DNA from: Variovorax beijingensis
Lineage (GTDB): Bacteria; Pseudomonadota; Gammaproteobacteria; Burkholderiales; Burkholderiaceae_C
Reading direction: 5' to 3'
DNA length: 64,000 bases
Assembly (NCBI RefSeq): GCF_007828835.1
Contig: NZ_VIVL01000002.1
Coordinates: forward strand, 806,001-870,000
In this document: positions 9,068 through 17,623 of the stretch, in pieces
Position numbering within the stretch: position 1 is the stretch's first letter
Layout: each line of letters opens with the position of its first letter
Notes under the pieces: generated by a model
Seen by the model: the letters and a program-made list of their open reading frames with translations, nothing else
Told to the model about the DNA's origin: nothing
Database searches by the model: none
Position numbers and translations under genes: made by a program

Positions 9068-9952
9068 ATGCGCCTGCTCCTCGATTCCTTCTGGCGCGCG
9101 GTCGCCTATTGCATGCTGCCGCGCGTGATCGTGCTGTCGCTGCTGCCGCTGGGCCTGATGGTGCTGCTGGCCGCAGGCTTCGGCTATTTCTACTGGGACG
9201 CGACCGTCGCCTGGACCCGCGACGCGCTCGACGCCTGGCCGCTGCTGTCGAGCTTCTGGAGCTGGATCGGGCGGCTCTTCTCGGGCGACGTCACGGCCGT
9301 GCTGGCCCCGCTGGTGGTGGTGTTTGCCGCCACGCCGGTGATCGTGGTGGTTTCGCTGCTGATCGTGGCCGGGCTCATGGCGGGCCCGCTCACCGCGCTG
9401 GTGGCGCACCGCCGCTTTCCTGCGCTCGAACGCAAGAAAGGCGCGTCCTTCTTCGGCAGCGTTGCGCGCTCGCTCGGCCTGACGCTGCTGGCGTTGCTCG
9501 CGCTCGTGGTCTCGATGCCGCTCTGGCTCATTCCGCCGCTCGTGCTGATCCTGCCGCCGCTGATCTGGGGCTGGCTCACCTACCGCGTGATGAGCTTCGA
9601 CGCGCTGGCCGAGCACGCAAGCCCTGAAGAGCGTGCCGCGCTGCTGCGCGCGCACCGGCTGCCGCTGCTGTGCATCGGGGTGCTGTGCGGCTACCTGGGC
9701 GCGGCGCCCAGCATCGTCTGGGCCTCCGGCCTGCTGTTTGCCGCCGCCTTCTTCGTGCTGGTGCCGCTCGCGATCTGGATCTACACGCTGGTGTTTGCGT
9801 TCTCGGCGCTCTGGTTCGGCCATTACTGCCTCGATGCCCTGGCGCAATTGCGCGCGCAGCGCGGCGCCTCCGACGCTCCATCCGGCCCAACCGACGGCCT
9901 ACCCGCGGCCGAGGCCGATCAGGCCCTTCTCTCCCATTGGAAATCCCCATGA
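9068..9952 (+). CDS. EI24 domain-containing membrane protein
   Basis: The 294-residue protein has about six hydrophobic segments and resembles the EI24/CysZ-like family; the conserved core runs from SFWRAVAYCMLPRVI to the C-terminal YCLDALAQ. CysZ homologues move sulfate, but most bacterial EI24 proteins have no known role. The ATG at 9068 gives a typical N-terminus; the reading frame is open further upstream through antisense bias of the preceding gene. The stop overlaps the next start codon (ATGA). Confidence 0.75.
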   Translation: MRLLLDSFWRAVAYCMLPRVIVLSLLPLGLMVLLAAGFGYFYWDATVAWTRDALDAWPLLSSFWSWIGRLFSGDVTAVLAPLVVVFAATPVIVVVSLLIVAGLMAGPLTALVAHRRFPALERKKGASFFGSVARSLGLTLLALLALVVSMPLWLIPPLVLILPPLIWGWLTYRVMSFDALAEHASPEERAALLRAHRLPLLCIGVLCGYLGAAPSIVWASGLLFAAAFFVLVPLAIWIYTLVFAFSALWFGHYCLDALAQLRAQRGASDAPSGPTDGLPAAEADQALLSHWKSP

Positions 9953-10749
9953 CCCGCGCATTCGGTCTGATCGTCGTCGGCGACGAAATCCTTTCCGGCA
10001 AGCGTGCCGACAAGCACATGCCCAAGGTCATCGAACTGCTCGCCGCGCGCGGCCTGCAACTCGGCTGGGCCGAATACGTGGGCGACGTGCCCGCGCGCAT
10101 CACCACCGCGCTCGGCCGCGCCTTCGGCTCGGGCGACATCGTCTTCTCGACCGGCGGCATCGGCGCCACGCCGGACGACCACACGCGGCAATGCGCCGCG
10201 CAGGCCCTGGGGGTGCCGCTGGAGCTGCATCCCGAGGCGGAACTGCTGATCCGCGAGCGCATGCAGGACACCGCGCGCGAGCAGGGCATTGCCTACGAGC
10301 CCGACCGGCCCGACAACATTCACCGCCTCAACATGGGTGTGTTCCCGAAGGGCGCCACGATCATCCGCAACCCGTACAACAAGATTCCGGGTTTCAGCGT
10401 CGAGCACGTCCATTTCGTGCCGGGCTTTCCGGTGATGGCCTGGCCCATGATCGAGTCGGTGCTCGACAGCCGCTATGCGCACATGTTTTCCAGCGGCAAG
10501 TCGGCCGAGAAGTCGGTCATCGTCTTTGGCGCCATGGAAGCAACGCTCACCCCGCTGATGCAGGCGATCGAAGCGGCGCATGCCGGCATCAAGGTGTTCA
10601 GCCTGCCGAGCGTCGACCATCCGCAGTACGGCCGCCACATCGAACTCGGCGTGAAGGGCGATCCAGTTCACCTGGATGCCGCCTACGCGCAACTGATCGA
10701 GGGCCTGCACGCCTATGATGCGAGGCTTGGCCCGGAATTGGTGCGATAG
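9949..10749 (+). CDS. Molybdopterin-binding (MoeA/CinA-like) domain protein
   Basis: This 266-residue protein is a stand-alone MoaB/Mog/CinA-N domain, beginning FGLIVVGDEILSGKRADKH and containing the STGGIGATPDDHT loop. The same fold binds molybdopterin in MoeA and nucleotide substrates in CinA. It lacks the CinA C-terminal amidase, so the name competence/damage protein would be misleading. The ATG at 9949 overlaps the stop of the EI24 gene, implying coupled translation. The enzymatic activity is unproven. Confidence 0.8.
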   Translation: MTRAFGLIVVGDEILSGKRADKHMPKVIELLAARGLQLGWAEYVGDVPARITTALGRAFGSGDIVFSTGGIGATPDDHTRQCAAQALGVPLELHPEAELLIRERMQDTAREQGIAYEPDRPDNIHRLNMGVFPKGATIIRNPYNKIPGFSVEHVHFVPGFPVMAWPMIESVLDSRYAHMFSSGKSAEKSVIVFGAMEATLTPLMQAIEAAHAGIKVFSLPSVDHPQYGRHIELGVKGDPVHLDAAYAQLIEGLHAYDARLGPELVR

Positions 10750-10756
10750 TTTTTAT

Positions 10757-10773
10757 TGCACCAATTTGGTGAC
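10757..10773 (+). promoter_or_regulatory. Predicted NtrC-binding site upstream of glnA
   Basis: The sequence TGCACCAATTTGGTGAC matches the NtrC consensus TGCACYA-N3-TRGTGCA at all but the last two positions. It lies about 60 bases upstream of the -24 element. A further half-site TTGGTGC at 10738-10744 overlaps the 3' end of the preceding gene. Confidence 0.8.
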
Positions 10774-10832
10774 TTTTCGCCTTTTTTTGGGGTTTGCGGC
10801 CGCTGCGGAAGGCTCTCGACGAGCGGCGACAA

Positions 10833-10848
10833 TGGCATAGAAACTGCA
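10833..10848 (+). promoter_or_regulatory. Sigma54 (-24/-12) promoter of glnA
   Basis: TGGCATAGAAACTGCA fits the sigma54 consensus TGGCAC-N5-TTGCA with the invariant GG and GC spaced by exactly ten bases. It lies 48 bases before the glnA start, behind an NtrC site. This is the expected arrangement for nitrogen-controlled glnA transcription. Confidence 0.78.
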
Positions 10849-10895
10849 TCCTCCGTCCCTGTATTCCTAACCACCATCCAACTCAGGAGAAACTG

Positions 10896-12311
10896 ATGGC
10901 AAAGACCGTCGCCGATGTACTCAAGCTCGTCAAGGAAAACGAGGTCAAGTTCATCGACTTCCGCTTCACCGACACCCGCGGCAAAGAGCAGCACGTGACC
11001 GTGCCCGTCTCGGCTTTCGATGAAGACAAATTCACTTCGGGCCATGCTTTCGACGGCTCGTCCATCGCTGGCTGGAAGGGAATCGAGGCTTCGGACATGC
11101 AGCTCATGCCCGACCCGAACACCGCCAACATCGATCCCTTCTTCGAAGAAACGACGCTGATCCTGACCTGCGACGTGATCGACCCCGCCGACGGCAAGGC
11201 CTACGAGCGCGATCCGCGTTCGCTCGCCAAGCGTGCTGAGGCCTACATGAAGGCCTCGGGCCTGGGCGACACCGCCTACTTCGGTCCGGAACCCGAATTC
11301 TTCGTGTTCGACGGCGTGCGCTGGAAGAACGACATGTCGGGCTGCTTCGTGAAGATCGACTCCGAAGAAGCCTCGTGGAACACCGACAAGGAATACGAGC
11401 ACGGCAACACCGGCCACCGTCCCGCGGTCAAGGGCGGCTACTTCCCGGTTCCCCCGGTCGACAGCTTCCAGGACATGCGCTCGGAAATGTGCCTGGTGCT
11501 CGAATCGCTCGGCATCCCGGTCGAAGTGCATCATCATGAAGTGGCCAATGCCGGCCAGATGGAACTGGGCACCAAGTTCAGCACGCTGGTGCAGCGCGCC
11601 GACTGGGTCCAGCTGCAGAAGTACGTGATCCACAACGTGGCCCACGCCTACGGCAAGACCGCCACCTTCATGCCCAAGCCCATCGTCGGCGACAACGGCT
11701 CGGGCATGCACGTGCACCAGTCGGTCTGGAAGGACGGCAAGAACCTGTTCGCAGGCGACGGCTATGCAGGCCTGTCGGACTTCGCGCTGCACTACATCGG
11801 CGGCATCATCAAGCACGCCCGGGCCCTGAACGCCATCACGAACCCCGGCACCAACAGCTACAAGCGCCTGGTGCCCGGCTTCGAAGCCCCGGTGAAGCTG
11901 GCCTACTCGGCCAAGAACCGCTCGGCCTCGATCCGCATCCCGTTCGTGGCCAACCCGAAGGGCCGCCGCGTCGAAGCACGCTTCCCCGATCCGCTGATGA
12001 ACCCGTACCTCGGTTTCGCAGCGCTCCTGATGGCCGGCCTCGACGGCGTGGAAAACAAGATCCACCCGGGCGAAGCTGCCAGCAAGGACCTCTACCACCT
12101 GCCGCCGGAAGAAGACGCGCTGATCCCGACCGTGTGCCACAGCCTCGACCAAGCCCTGGAATACCTCGACAAGGACCGTGCGTTCCTGACCAAGGGCGGC
12201 GTGTTCACCGATGCCTACATCGATGCCTACATCGAACTGAAGATGCAGGAAGTCACGCGCTTCCGCATGGCGACCCATCCGGTCGAGTTCGACATGTACT
12301 ACTCGCTGTAA
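10896..12311 (+). CDS. glnA: Glutamine synthetase, type I
   Basis: GlnA joins ammonia to glutamate using ATP in the cytoplasm. The 471-residue length and the motifs [31 protein letters not shown] and [13 protein letters not shown] are those of bacterial GSI-beta. Tyr400 in [10 protein letters not shown] is the likely adenylylation site, so GlnE-type control is expected. The ATG at 10896 follows CAGGAGA. Transcription should start from the sigma54 promoter at 10833 under NtrC. The regulators ntrB and ntrC lie downstream, separated by a repeat, a terminator and one small gene. Confidence 0.98.
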   Translation: MAKTVADVLKLVKENEVKFIDFRFTDTRGKEQHVTVPVSAFDEDKFTSGHAFDGSSIAGWKGIEASDMQLMPDPNTANIDPFFEETTLILTCDVIDPADGKAYERDPRSLAKRAEAYMKASGLGDTAYFGPEPEFFVFDGVRWKNDMSGCFVKIDSEEASWNTDKEYEHGNTGHRPAVKGGYFPVPPVDSFQDMRSEMCLVLESLGIPVEVHHHEVANAGQMELGTKFSTLVQRADWVQLQKYVIHNVAHAYGKTATFMPKPIVGDNGSGMHVHQSVWKDGKNLFAGDGYAGLSDFALHYIGGIIKHARALNAITNPGTNSYKRLVPGFEAPVKLAYSAKNRSASIRIPFVANPKGRRVEARFPDPLMNPYLGFAALLMAGLDGVENKIHPGEAASKDLYHLPPEEDALIPTVCHSLDQALEYLDKDRAFLTKGGVFTDAYIDAYIELKMQEVTRFRMATHPVEFDMYYSL

Positions 12312-12314
12312 TTG

Positions 12315-12408
12315 GCCCACCCCCGAAGCGGCGCACTTCGTGTCGCCGCCTCCCCCTCGAGGGGGCAACACCGGCGGCCCGGCAGAGCCGGTTTCGCGGT
12401 GTTGCTGG
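12315..12408 (-). repeat. Dispersed palindromic repeat, copy A
   Basis: Read on the minus strand, this intergenic element matches copy B (15701-15796) over about 90 bases, with the shared blocks ACACCGCG, CCGGC-N4-CCGGGCCG, GGTGTTGCCCCC and GACACGAAGTGCGC. It contains several internal inverted repeats. It sits directly behind glnA. Confidence 0.8.
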
Positions 12409-12418
12409 AATGAACTCG

Positions 12419-12444
12419 AAAAGGACGGCTTGCCCGTCCTTTTT
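12419..12444 (+). terminator. Rho-independent terminator after glnA
   Basis: AAAAGGACGG at 12419-12428 pairs with CCGTCCTTTT at 12434-12443, with a T-run at the end. It should separate strong glnA transcription from the downstream genes. Confidence 0.85.
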
Positions 12445-12522
12445 GCTTGGCGCGGAACATCTTGTCACCAGTGGCGTCGAATTGCAGGAAAATGCACCTT
12501 TGTCGCGCCAAGATCGATTCTC

Positions 12523-13029
12523 ATGAAGACTGCTTCTCTCATTTTCCTGGCCGGTTCATTGCTGGCCGCCTTGCCCGTGCTCGCCCAGGAGCGCGTGTGG
12601 CGCTGCGGCAATGAATACACCAACAACTCGACCATCGCCCAGCAAAAGGGCTGCAAGGTCATGGAAGGCGGCAACGTCACGGTGGTGCAGGGCACCAAGC
12701 CATCGGGCGGTGGTTCGGCCGGCGGCAACTCGGCGCCGGCAGCTTCCCGTGCGCCCGCGGGCAGTCCGCGCGTCGAGGGCGTCGACCAGCGCGCACGCGA
12801 CGGTGAAGCCCGCTCGGTGCTCGAAGCCGAACTCAAGAAGGCCGAGGCCCGCCAGGCGGAGCTCAAGAAGGAATACAACAACGGCGAGCCCGAGAAGCAG
12901 GGCAGCGAAGGCCGCAACTACCAGAAGTACCTCGACCGCGTGGCTGAAATGAAAGCCGAACTGGCGCGCAACGAGAGCGACATCGCGGGCATCCGCCGCG
13001 AACTCGGCCGCCTGCCGGCCAAGCAGTAG
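12523..13029 (+). CDS. Small secreted protein with C-terminal coiled coil
   Basis: This 168-residue protein has a signal peptide (residues 1-22, ending PVLAQ). A short RVWRCGNEYTNN segment with two Cys residues (RCGNEY, GCKVM) resembles the DUF4124-like N-terminus of betaproteobacterial envelope proteins. A Gly/Ser/Ala/Pro-rich linker follows, then a charged, probably coiled-coil stretch (about residues 90-160, rich in Glu, Lys and Arg). No function is known. It lies between glnA and ntrB; the next start is four bases after its stop, so it is probably co-transcribed with ntrBC. Confidence 0.75.
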   Translation: MKTASLIFLAGSLLAALPVLAQERVWRCGNEYTNNSTIAQQKGCKVMEGGNVTVVQGTKPSGGGSAGGNSAPAASRAPAGSPRVEGVDQRARDGEARSVLEAELKKAEARQAELKKEYNNGEPEKQGSEGRNYQKYLDRVAEMKAELARNESDIAGIRRELGRLPAKQ

Positions 13030-13033
13030 GGCC

Positions 13034-14113
13034 ATGGCGTTCGGGAAGAAGGCGTCCGGCGCCACTCCGCGCTTTCAGTCCTTCGACCTGCTGTCCACGC
13101 TGATTGCGGTGGTCAGCACCAACGGTTCGGTGCTGTTTGCCAACGCCGCCCTCGAAGACGCGCTGGGCACGTCGCGCCGCACGCTCGAAGGCTCTCAGTT
13201 CGGTGCCTGCTTTCACGAGCCGCACGTGCTTCGCACCGCCATCGACGGGGCGCGCAGCAACGACTTCGCCACGCTGCGTTATGAAGCCTTCCTGCGCCGC
13301 GTCAACCACGAGCTGATGCCGGTGCAAGTCACGCTGGCGCAGGGCGACAAGCCGGGCGAGCTCATCATCGAGATGTCGCCGCTCGAGCAGCAGGTGCGCC
13401 AGGACCGCGAGGAACGCCTGCTCGACCAGGCGCAGGCCAACAAGGAACTCATCCGCAATCTCGCGCACGAGATCAAGAACCCGCTCGGCGGCATTCGCGG
13501 CGCGGCGCAGTTGCTGCAGATGGAGGTCGAGTCGCGCGACCTCATCGAATACACGCAGGTCATCATCCACGAGGCCGACCGGCTGCAGACGCTGGTCGAC
13601 CGGCTGCTGGCACCGCATCGACGCCCGCACGTGGTGGGCGACGTGAACATCCACGAAGTCTGCGAGCGCGTGCGCTCGGTCATTCTTGCGGAGTTCCCGC
13701 GCGACCTGCACATCGAGCGCGACTTCGACGTGTCGATCCCCGAATTCCGCGGCGACCGCGAGCAGCTCATCCAGGCCACGCTCAACATCGTGCACAACGC
13801 GGCGCAGGCGCTGGCCGAGCGCCGCGCCGCGGGCGATGCGCAGATCACTTTCAAGACCCGCATCGCCAGGCAGGTGATATTCAACAAGCAGTGGTATCGA
13901 TTGGCACTGGAATTGCATGTCATCGACAATGGACCGGGTGTGCCGGACACGATCAAGGACCGTATCTTCTATCCGCTCGTCTCGGGCAGGGAAGGCGGGA
14001 CAGGGCTTGGATTGACGCTTGCACAAACTTTCGTGCAACAGCATCACGGCGTGATCGAGTGCGACAGCGTCCCGGGCCGAACCGATTTCAAGATATTGAT
14101 TCCGCTGCCCTAG
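13034..14113 (+). CDS. glnL: Nitrogen regulation sensor histidine kinase NtrB
   Basis: NtrB phosphorylates NtrC when nitrogen is short and dephosphorylates it with PII when nitrogen is plentiful. The 359-residue protein has an N-terminal PAS domain (about residues 15-115), the phospho-acceptor His145 in NLAHEIKNPLGG, and an HATPase domain with NIVHNAAQAL, DNGPGVPD and GTGLGLTLA boxes. It has no membrane segment, as expected. It is followed after 23 bases by ntrC and preceded closely by a small secreted-protein gene. Confidence 0.95.
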   Translation: MAFGKKASGATPRFQSFDLLSTLIAVVSTNGSVLFANAALEDALGTSRRTLEGSQFGACFHEPHVLRTAIDGARSNDFATLRYEAFLRRVNHELMPVQVTLAQGDKPGELIIEMSPLEQQVRQDREERLLDQAQANKELIRNLAHEIKNPLGGIRGAAQLLQMEVESRDLIEYTQVIIHEADRLQTLVDRLLAPHRRPHVVGDVNIHEVCERVRSVILAEFPRDLHIERDFDVSIPEFRGDREQLIQATLNIVHNAAQALAERRAAGDAQITFKTRIARQVIFNKQWYRLALELHVIDNGPGVPDTIKDRIFYPLVSGREGGTGLGLTLAQTFVQQHHGVIECDSVPGRTDFKILIPLP

Positions 14114-14136
14114 CAGCCACGGCAACAAGGAGATGC

Positions 14137-15666
14137 ATGAAGCCGATCTGGATAGTTGATGACGACCAATCGATCCGCTTCGTGCTGGAGAAGGCCCTTT
14201 TGCGCGAAGACCTGCCCACGCGCAGCTTCACCAACGCGCGCGAGGTGCTGGCCGCCCTCGAACTCGCCGACGACGACGAACAGCAGGGCCCCCAGGTCCT
14301 GGTGAGCGACATCCGCATGCCTGGCGGTTCCGGGCTCGATCTGCTCGACAAGATCAAGGCCAAGCACCCCGGCCTGCCGGTCATCATCATGACGGCGTTT
14401 TCGGACCTCGACAGCGCCGTTTCGGCGTTTCAGGGTGGTGCCTTCGAATACCTGCCCAAGCCCTTCGACCTGCCGCGCGCCGTCGAGCTGATCCGCCGCG
14501 CCGTGGATGAAAGCCAGCGCGAGGAAGTGGCCGAGGAGCGCATGGTCGCCGCGCCCGAAATGCTGGGCCAGGCGCCCGCCATGCAGGACGTGTTCCGCGC
14601 CATCGGCCGGCTCTCGCAAAGCAACGTCACGGTGCTCATCACCGGCGAATCGGGCTCGGGCAAGGAACTGGTGGCGCGCGCGCTGCACAAGCACTCGCCG
14701 CGTGCCAACGGTCCCTTCGTGGCCATCAACACCGCGGCCATTCCCAAGGACCTGCTCGAGAGCGAACTCTTCGGCCACGAGCGCGGTGCCTTTACCGGCG
14801 CGCAGACCATGCGGCGCGGGCGCTTCGAACAGGCCGAGGGCGGCACGCTCTTCCTCGACGAGATCGGCGACATGCCCTTCGACCTGCAGACGCGCCTGCT
14901 GCGCGTGCTGAGCGACGGGCACTTCTACCGCGTGGGCGGCCACAACTCGGTCAAGGCCAACGTGCGCGTGATCGCGGCCACGCACCAGGACCTCGAGCAA
15001 CGCGTGAAGCTCGGCGGCTTTCGCGAAGACCTGTTCCACCGCCTCAACGTGATTCGCCTGCGGCTGCCGGCGCTGCGCGAGCGCGGCGAAGACGTGCCGG
15101 CGCTCACGCGCCACTTCCTGCAGGTGAGCGCGCGCCAGCTCGGCGTGGAGCCCAAGCGCATTTCCGATGCGGCGCTGGCCAAGCTGGCTTCGTTCAGCTT
15201 TCCGGGCAACGTGCGCCAGCTCGAGAACATCTGCCATTGGCTGACCGTGATGGCGCCGGCCCAACTGATCGAGGCCAAGGACCTGCCGCCCGAGGTCATG
15301 GCCGCGCCCGCCGGCGCGCCGGCACAGGCCACAGAAACGAGCGCCGCGGCGGCACCCGTGCAAGCCGCGGTGCAGCCATCGCCCGGGCTCGAGCGCGAAG
15401 CGGCACCGGCGAGCGGCGCTGCACCCGAAGCCACTGAAGGCCTGGTGGGCGCAAGCAGCTGGGAGAGCGGCCTGGAGATCGAAGCTCAGGCGCTGCTCGC
15501 GGCCGGGCGCACCGACGTCTGGGATGTGCTGTCGCGCCGCTTCGAGTCGCGGCTGATCCTCACGGCGCTGGCCAACACCCGCGGCCGCCGGATCGAAGCC
15601 GCTCAGAAGCTGGGCATCGGCCGCAACACCATCACCCGCAAGATCCAGGAACTGGGAATCGAGTAA
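14137..15666 (+). CDS. glnG: Nitrogen regulation response regulator NtrC
   Basis: NtrC is the sigma54-dependent activator of nitrogen genes. The receiver domain has Asp58 (DIRMPG). The AAA+ domain has Walker A GESGSGKE at residues 170-177 and the sigma54-contact loop GAFTGA at 217-222. The C-terminal Fis-type helix-turn-helix contains RRIEAAQKLGIGRNTITRKIQ. An Ala/Pro-rich linker of about 60 residues separates the AAA+ and DNA-binding domains and makes the protein (509 residues) longer than enteric NtrC. The ATG at 14137 follows AAGGAG. Confidence 0.96.
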   Translation: MKPIWIVDDDQSIRFVLEKALLREDLPTRSFTNAREVLAALELADDDEQQGPQVLVSDIRMPGGSGLDLLDKIKAKHPGLPVIIMTAFSDLDSAVSAFQGGAFEYLPKPFDLPRAVELIRRAVDESQREEVAEERMVAAPEMLGQAPAMQDVFRAIGRLSQSNVTVLITGESGSGKELVARALHKHSPRANGPFVAINTAAIPKDLLESELFGHERGAFTGAQTMRRGRFEQAEGGTLFLDEIGDMPFDLQTRLLRVLSDGHFYRVGGHNSVKANVRVIAATHQDLEQRVKLGGFREDLFHRLNVIRLRLPALRERGEDVPALTRHFLQVSARQLGVEPKRISDAALAKLASFSFPGNVRQLENICHWLTVMAPAQLIEAKDLPPEVMAAPAGAPAQATETSAAAAPVQAAVQPSPGLEREAAPASGAAPEATEGLVGASSWESGLEIEAQALLAAGRTDVWDVLSRRFESRLILTALANTRGRRIEAAQKLGIGRNTITRKIQELGIE

Positions 15667-15700
15667 GCCGCCTTGTAAAGAGAGCGCGGCTGTCTCCCTT

Positions 15701-15796
15701 CCAGAAACACCGCGGAACCGGCTTTGCCGGGCCGCTGGTGTTGCCCCCGGCAGGGGGTGGCGTAGCGACACGAAGTGCGCGAAGACTGGGGGCGAG
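15701..15796 (+). repeat. Dispersed palindromic repeat, copy B
   Basis: This copy lies between the convergent ends of ntrC and the lipoprotein gene. It shares about 90 alignable bases with copy A (opposite orientation) and its two ends with copy C. Internal hairpins include CCGGC-TTT-GCCGG and CCCCC-GGCA-GGGGG. Confidence 0.8.
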
Positions 15797-15801
15797 CTTA
15801 T

Positions 15802-16314
15802 TCACCGGCTGCGCTGGCCCAGTGTCAGCGAGTCAAGCTGGAAGTTGCCGCTCTTGTCCCAGAGCCAGGTGTCCACATACGTGTGACCGCCCAAGCGCCC
15901 CGGGCTCGGCAGCGGGGACGCCGCCTTGATGAGCTCCGCAATCTTGCCCGGCACCTCGGGCGCATGGCTCGGCACGCGACTGAACGTGACGTTCTTGACG
16001 TTGCCTTCGGCATCGAGGTCGGTCTCGACCACCACCACCGCATAGACCAGAGGGGGAATCTTTCCCTTGTAGATGCGCTGCGGATAGGCCTTGTAGATCT
16101 GGCGCGCGCCGGTCTTGCGGTAGGCCCGCACGGCAGGCGTCTGCGCGGTGATCAGTCGCACGGTGGGCACGTCGCCCCTTGTGCCGGGCGCCTCGTCGGT
16201 GGCGGAGGTGGGCGACTTGCCGTCGTCGGCCTTGTCCGCGGGCTTGAACGCGGAACAGGCAGCGAGCGCGAGCGCCGCTGCGATGATCGTGAGGGTGCGG
16301 ATGGTCATGGTCAT
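15802..16314 (-). CDS. Lipoprotein of unknown function, TonB-C-like
   Basis: The product has 170 residues and a lipoprotein signal with lipobox LAACS. The mature part contains YPQRIYKGKIPPLVYAVVVVETDLDAEGNVKNVTFSRVPSH, which resembles the C-terminal fold of energy-transducer TonB proteins (a beta strand followed by the D-x-x-G-x-V motif). No transmembrane anchor or Pro-rich spacer is present, so it is not a true TonB. The start codon overlaps the stop of xth by one base. The substrate or partner is not evident. Confidence 0.75.
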   Translation of the reverse strand: MTMTIRTLTIIAAALALAACSAFKPADKADDGKSPTSATDEAPGTRGDVPTVRLITAQTPAVRAYRKTGARQIYKAYPQRIYKGKIPPLVYAVVVVETDLDAEGNVKNVTFSRVPSHAPEVPGKIAELIKAASPLPSPGRLGGHTYVDTWLWDKSGNFQLDSLTLGQRSR

Positions 16315-17099
16315 CAAATCCCCTGGTCGAGATCGAGCACCACCGGTGCGTGGTCGCTCGGCTTTTCCCACTTGCGCGGCACGCGGTCGATGATGCAGCC
16401 CTTGGCGCGCGGCACCAGCGGCTCGCTCACCAGGATGTGGTCGATGCGCAGGCCGCGGTTCTTCTGGTAGCCCAGCATGCGGTAGTCCCACCACGAAAAG
16501 CTTTTTTCGGGCTGCTCGAAGAGGCGGAAGCTGTCGACCAGGCCCAGCTGGAGCAGTGCCTTGAAATGCTCGCGCTCCTCGGTCGTGTGATGGATGGTTT
16601 CGGCCAGGCCCACGGGGTCGAAGCTGTCGCGGTCTTCCGGCGCGATGTTGAAGTCGCCCAGAAGCACAAGGTTTGGATGGGCCGCCATTTCCGCACGCAG
16701 CCATTCGCGCAACGCGCGCAGCCAGCCCATCTTGTATTCGAACTTGTCGGTGCCCGGCGCCTGCCCGTTGACGAAGTAGCCGTTCACGATGCGCAGCGGA
16801 CCCGCGGGCGTCTCGACCGTGGCCGCGATCACACGCGACTGGTCGTCGGTGAAGCCGCCGATGTTCCGCGCCACGTCGCGCATCGGCGCGAGGCTCAGGA
16901 TGGCGACGCCGTTGTAGGTTTTCTGGCCGAACACGGCGGCCTCATAGCCGGCCGACTTGAGCACGTCGAGCGGGAACTTGTCGTCGCTCATCTTGAGCTC
17001 CTGCAGGCACAGCACGTCGACCGGGTTGGCGATCAGCCAATCGAGCACATGCTGCAGGCGGGCAGTGAGGGAGTTGACGTTCCAGGTAGCTATTTTCAT
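16314..17099 (-). CDS. xth: Exodeoxyribonuclease III (AP endonuclease)
   Basis: This 261-residue protein has the ExoIII/APE fold with the metal-binding N-terminus MKIATWNVNSLTAR, the LQELKMSDDKFP motif, NGVAILS, LLGDFNIAPEDRD and the final SDHAPVVLDLD. The enzyme cuts DNA at abasic sites and removes 3'-blocking groups in base excision repair. The length and motifs fit XthA. A lipoprotein gene follows with a one-base overlap, probably in the same operon. Confidence 0.94.
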   Translation of the reverse strand: MKIATWNVNSLTARLQHVLDWLIANPVDVLCLQELKMSDDKFPLDVLKSAGYEAAVFGQKTYNGVAILSLAPMRDVARNIGGFTDDQSRVIAATVETPAGPLRIVNGYFVNGQAPGTDKFEYKMGWLRALREWLRAEMAAHPNLVLLGDFNIAPEDRDSFDPVGLAETIHHTTEEREHFKALLQLGLVDSFRLFEQPEKSFSWWDYRMLGYQKNRGLRIDHILVSEPLVPRAKGCIIDRVPRKWEKPSDHAPVVLDLDQGI

Positions 17100-17623
17100 G
17101 AATTATTCTAAGCTGTTGATTCTGAAAGGATTTTTTGTTTATTTTTGGCGCTGGACTCGGCTTGTACGCGGTGGCATACCCATTTTGTGCCTCACTGTCC
17201 TTCGCCACCAGGTCAGAGTTAGCCAGCTTAGCAAAAGCCTTCGAATCTCCCCTGGCCCCCAGGGTAGCGGACGCAGCGGCAGTTTGGGGATAACTGGGGT
17301 CAGCATTGGGTGCTACAGGCGCTGAGATGCTGAAGGCCTCCGTTCTCGCGGGCCTGGCGGGGGTCCAAGAAGCGGCGATTCGGCCTGTGGCGGACGTGCG
17401 GGTGTTGACGCCCGAGGAGGGCTTCCCGAAGTTGCCTTCGTCCGAGATGTGGCCGGAGCGGGCGAACCGTGAGTTGCCAAGAGCGGCCAAGTGCCTGTAC
17501 GAGTTTCTGGTGGAGCAGCTACCTCCATGGGTGGCTGAATGACCGTTCGCTCGTGCCCTTGAGGTGGAATCAGCGGCTCTTCAATCCCCTCCAGCGCCCC
17601 AACAATAGTTCGGACCGGGCCGA
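17100..17623. other. Non-coding or degenerate region between xth and ggt2
   Basis: About 520 bases have no gene I can support. The part at 17100-17240 is clearly richer in A and T than the flanks. Two open frames cross it: a minus-strand frame at 17103-17490 and a plus-strand frame at 17306-17542. Neither shows a domain, a good ribosome site or a recognisable family. The base-composition change suggests an old insertion scar at the left edge of the accessory block that begins with ggt2. Confidence 0.4.

Noticed and set aside
10738..10764. TTGGTGC/GCACCAA as a terminator of the molybdopterin-domain gene.
   Set aside because: The loop is long and no T-run follows directly. It is better explained as overlapping NtrC half-sites.
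17306..17542. A 78-codon plus-strand frame as a real gene.
   Set aside because: No ribosome site, no family resemblance and location in a region of changed base composition; reported only as part of the degenerate region.
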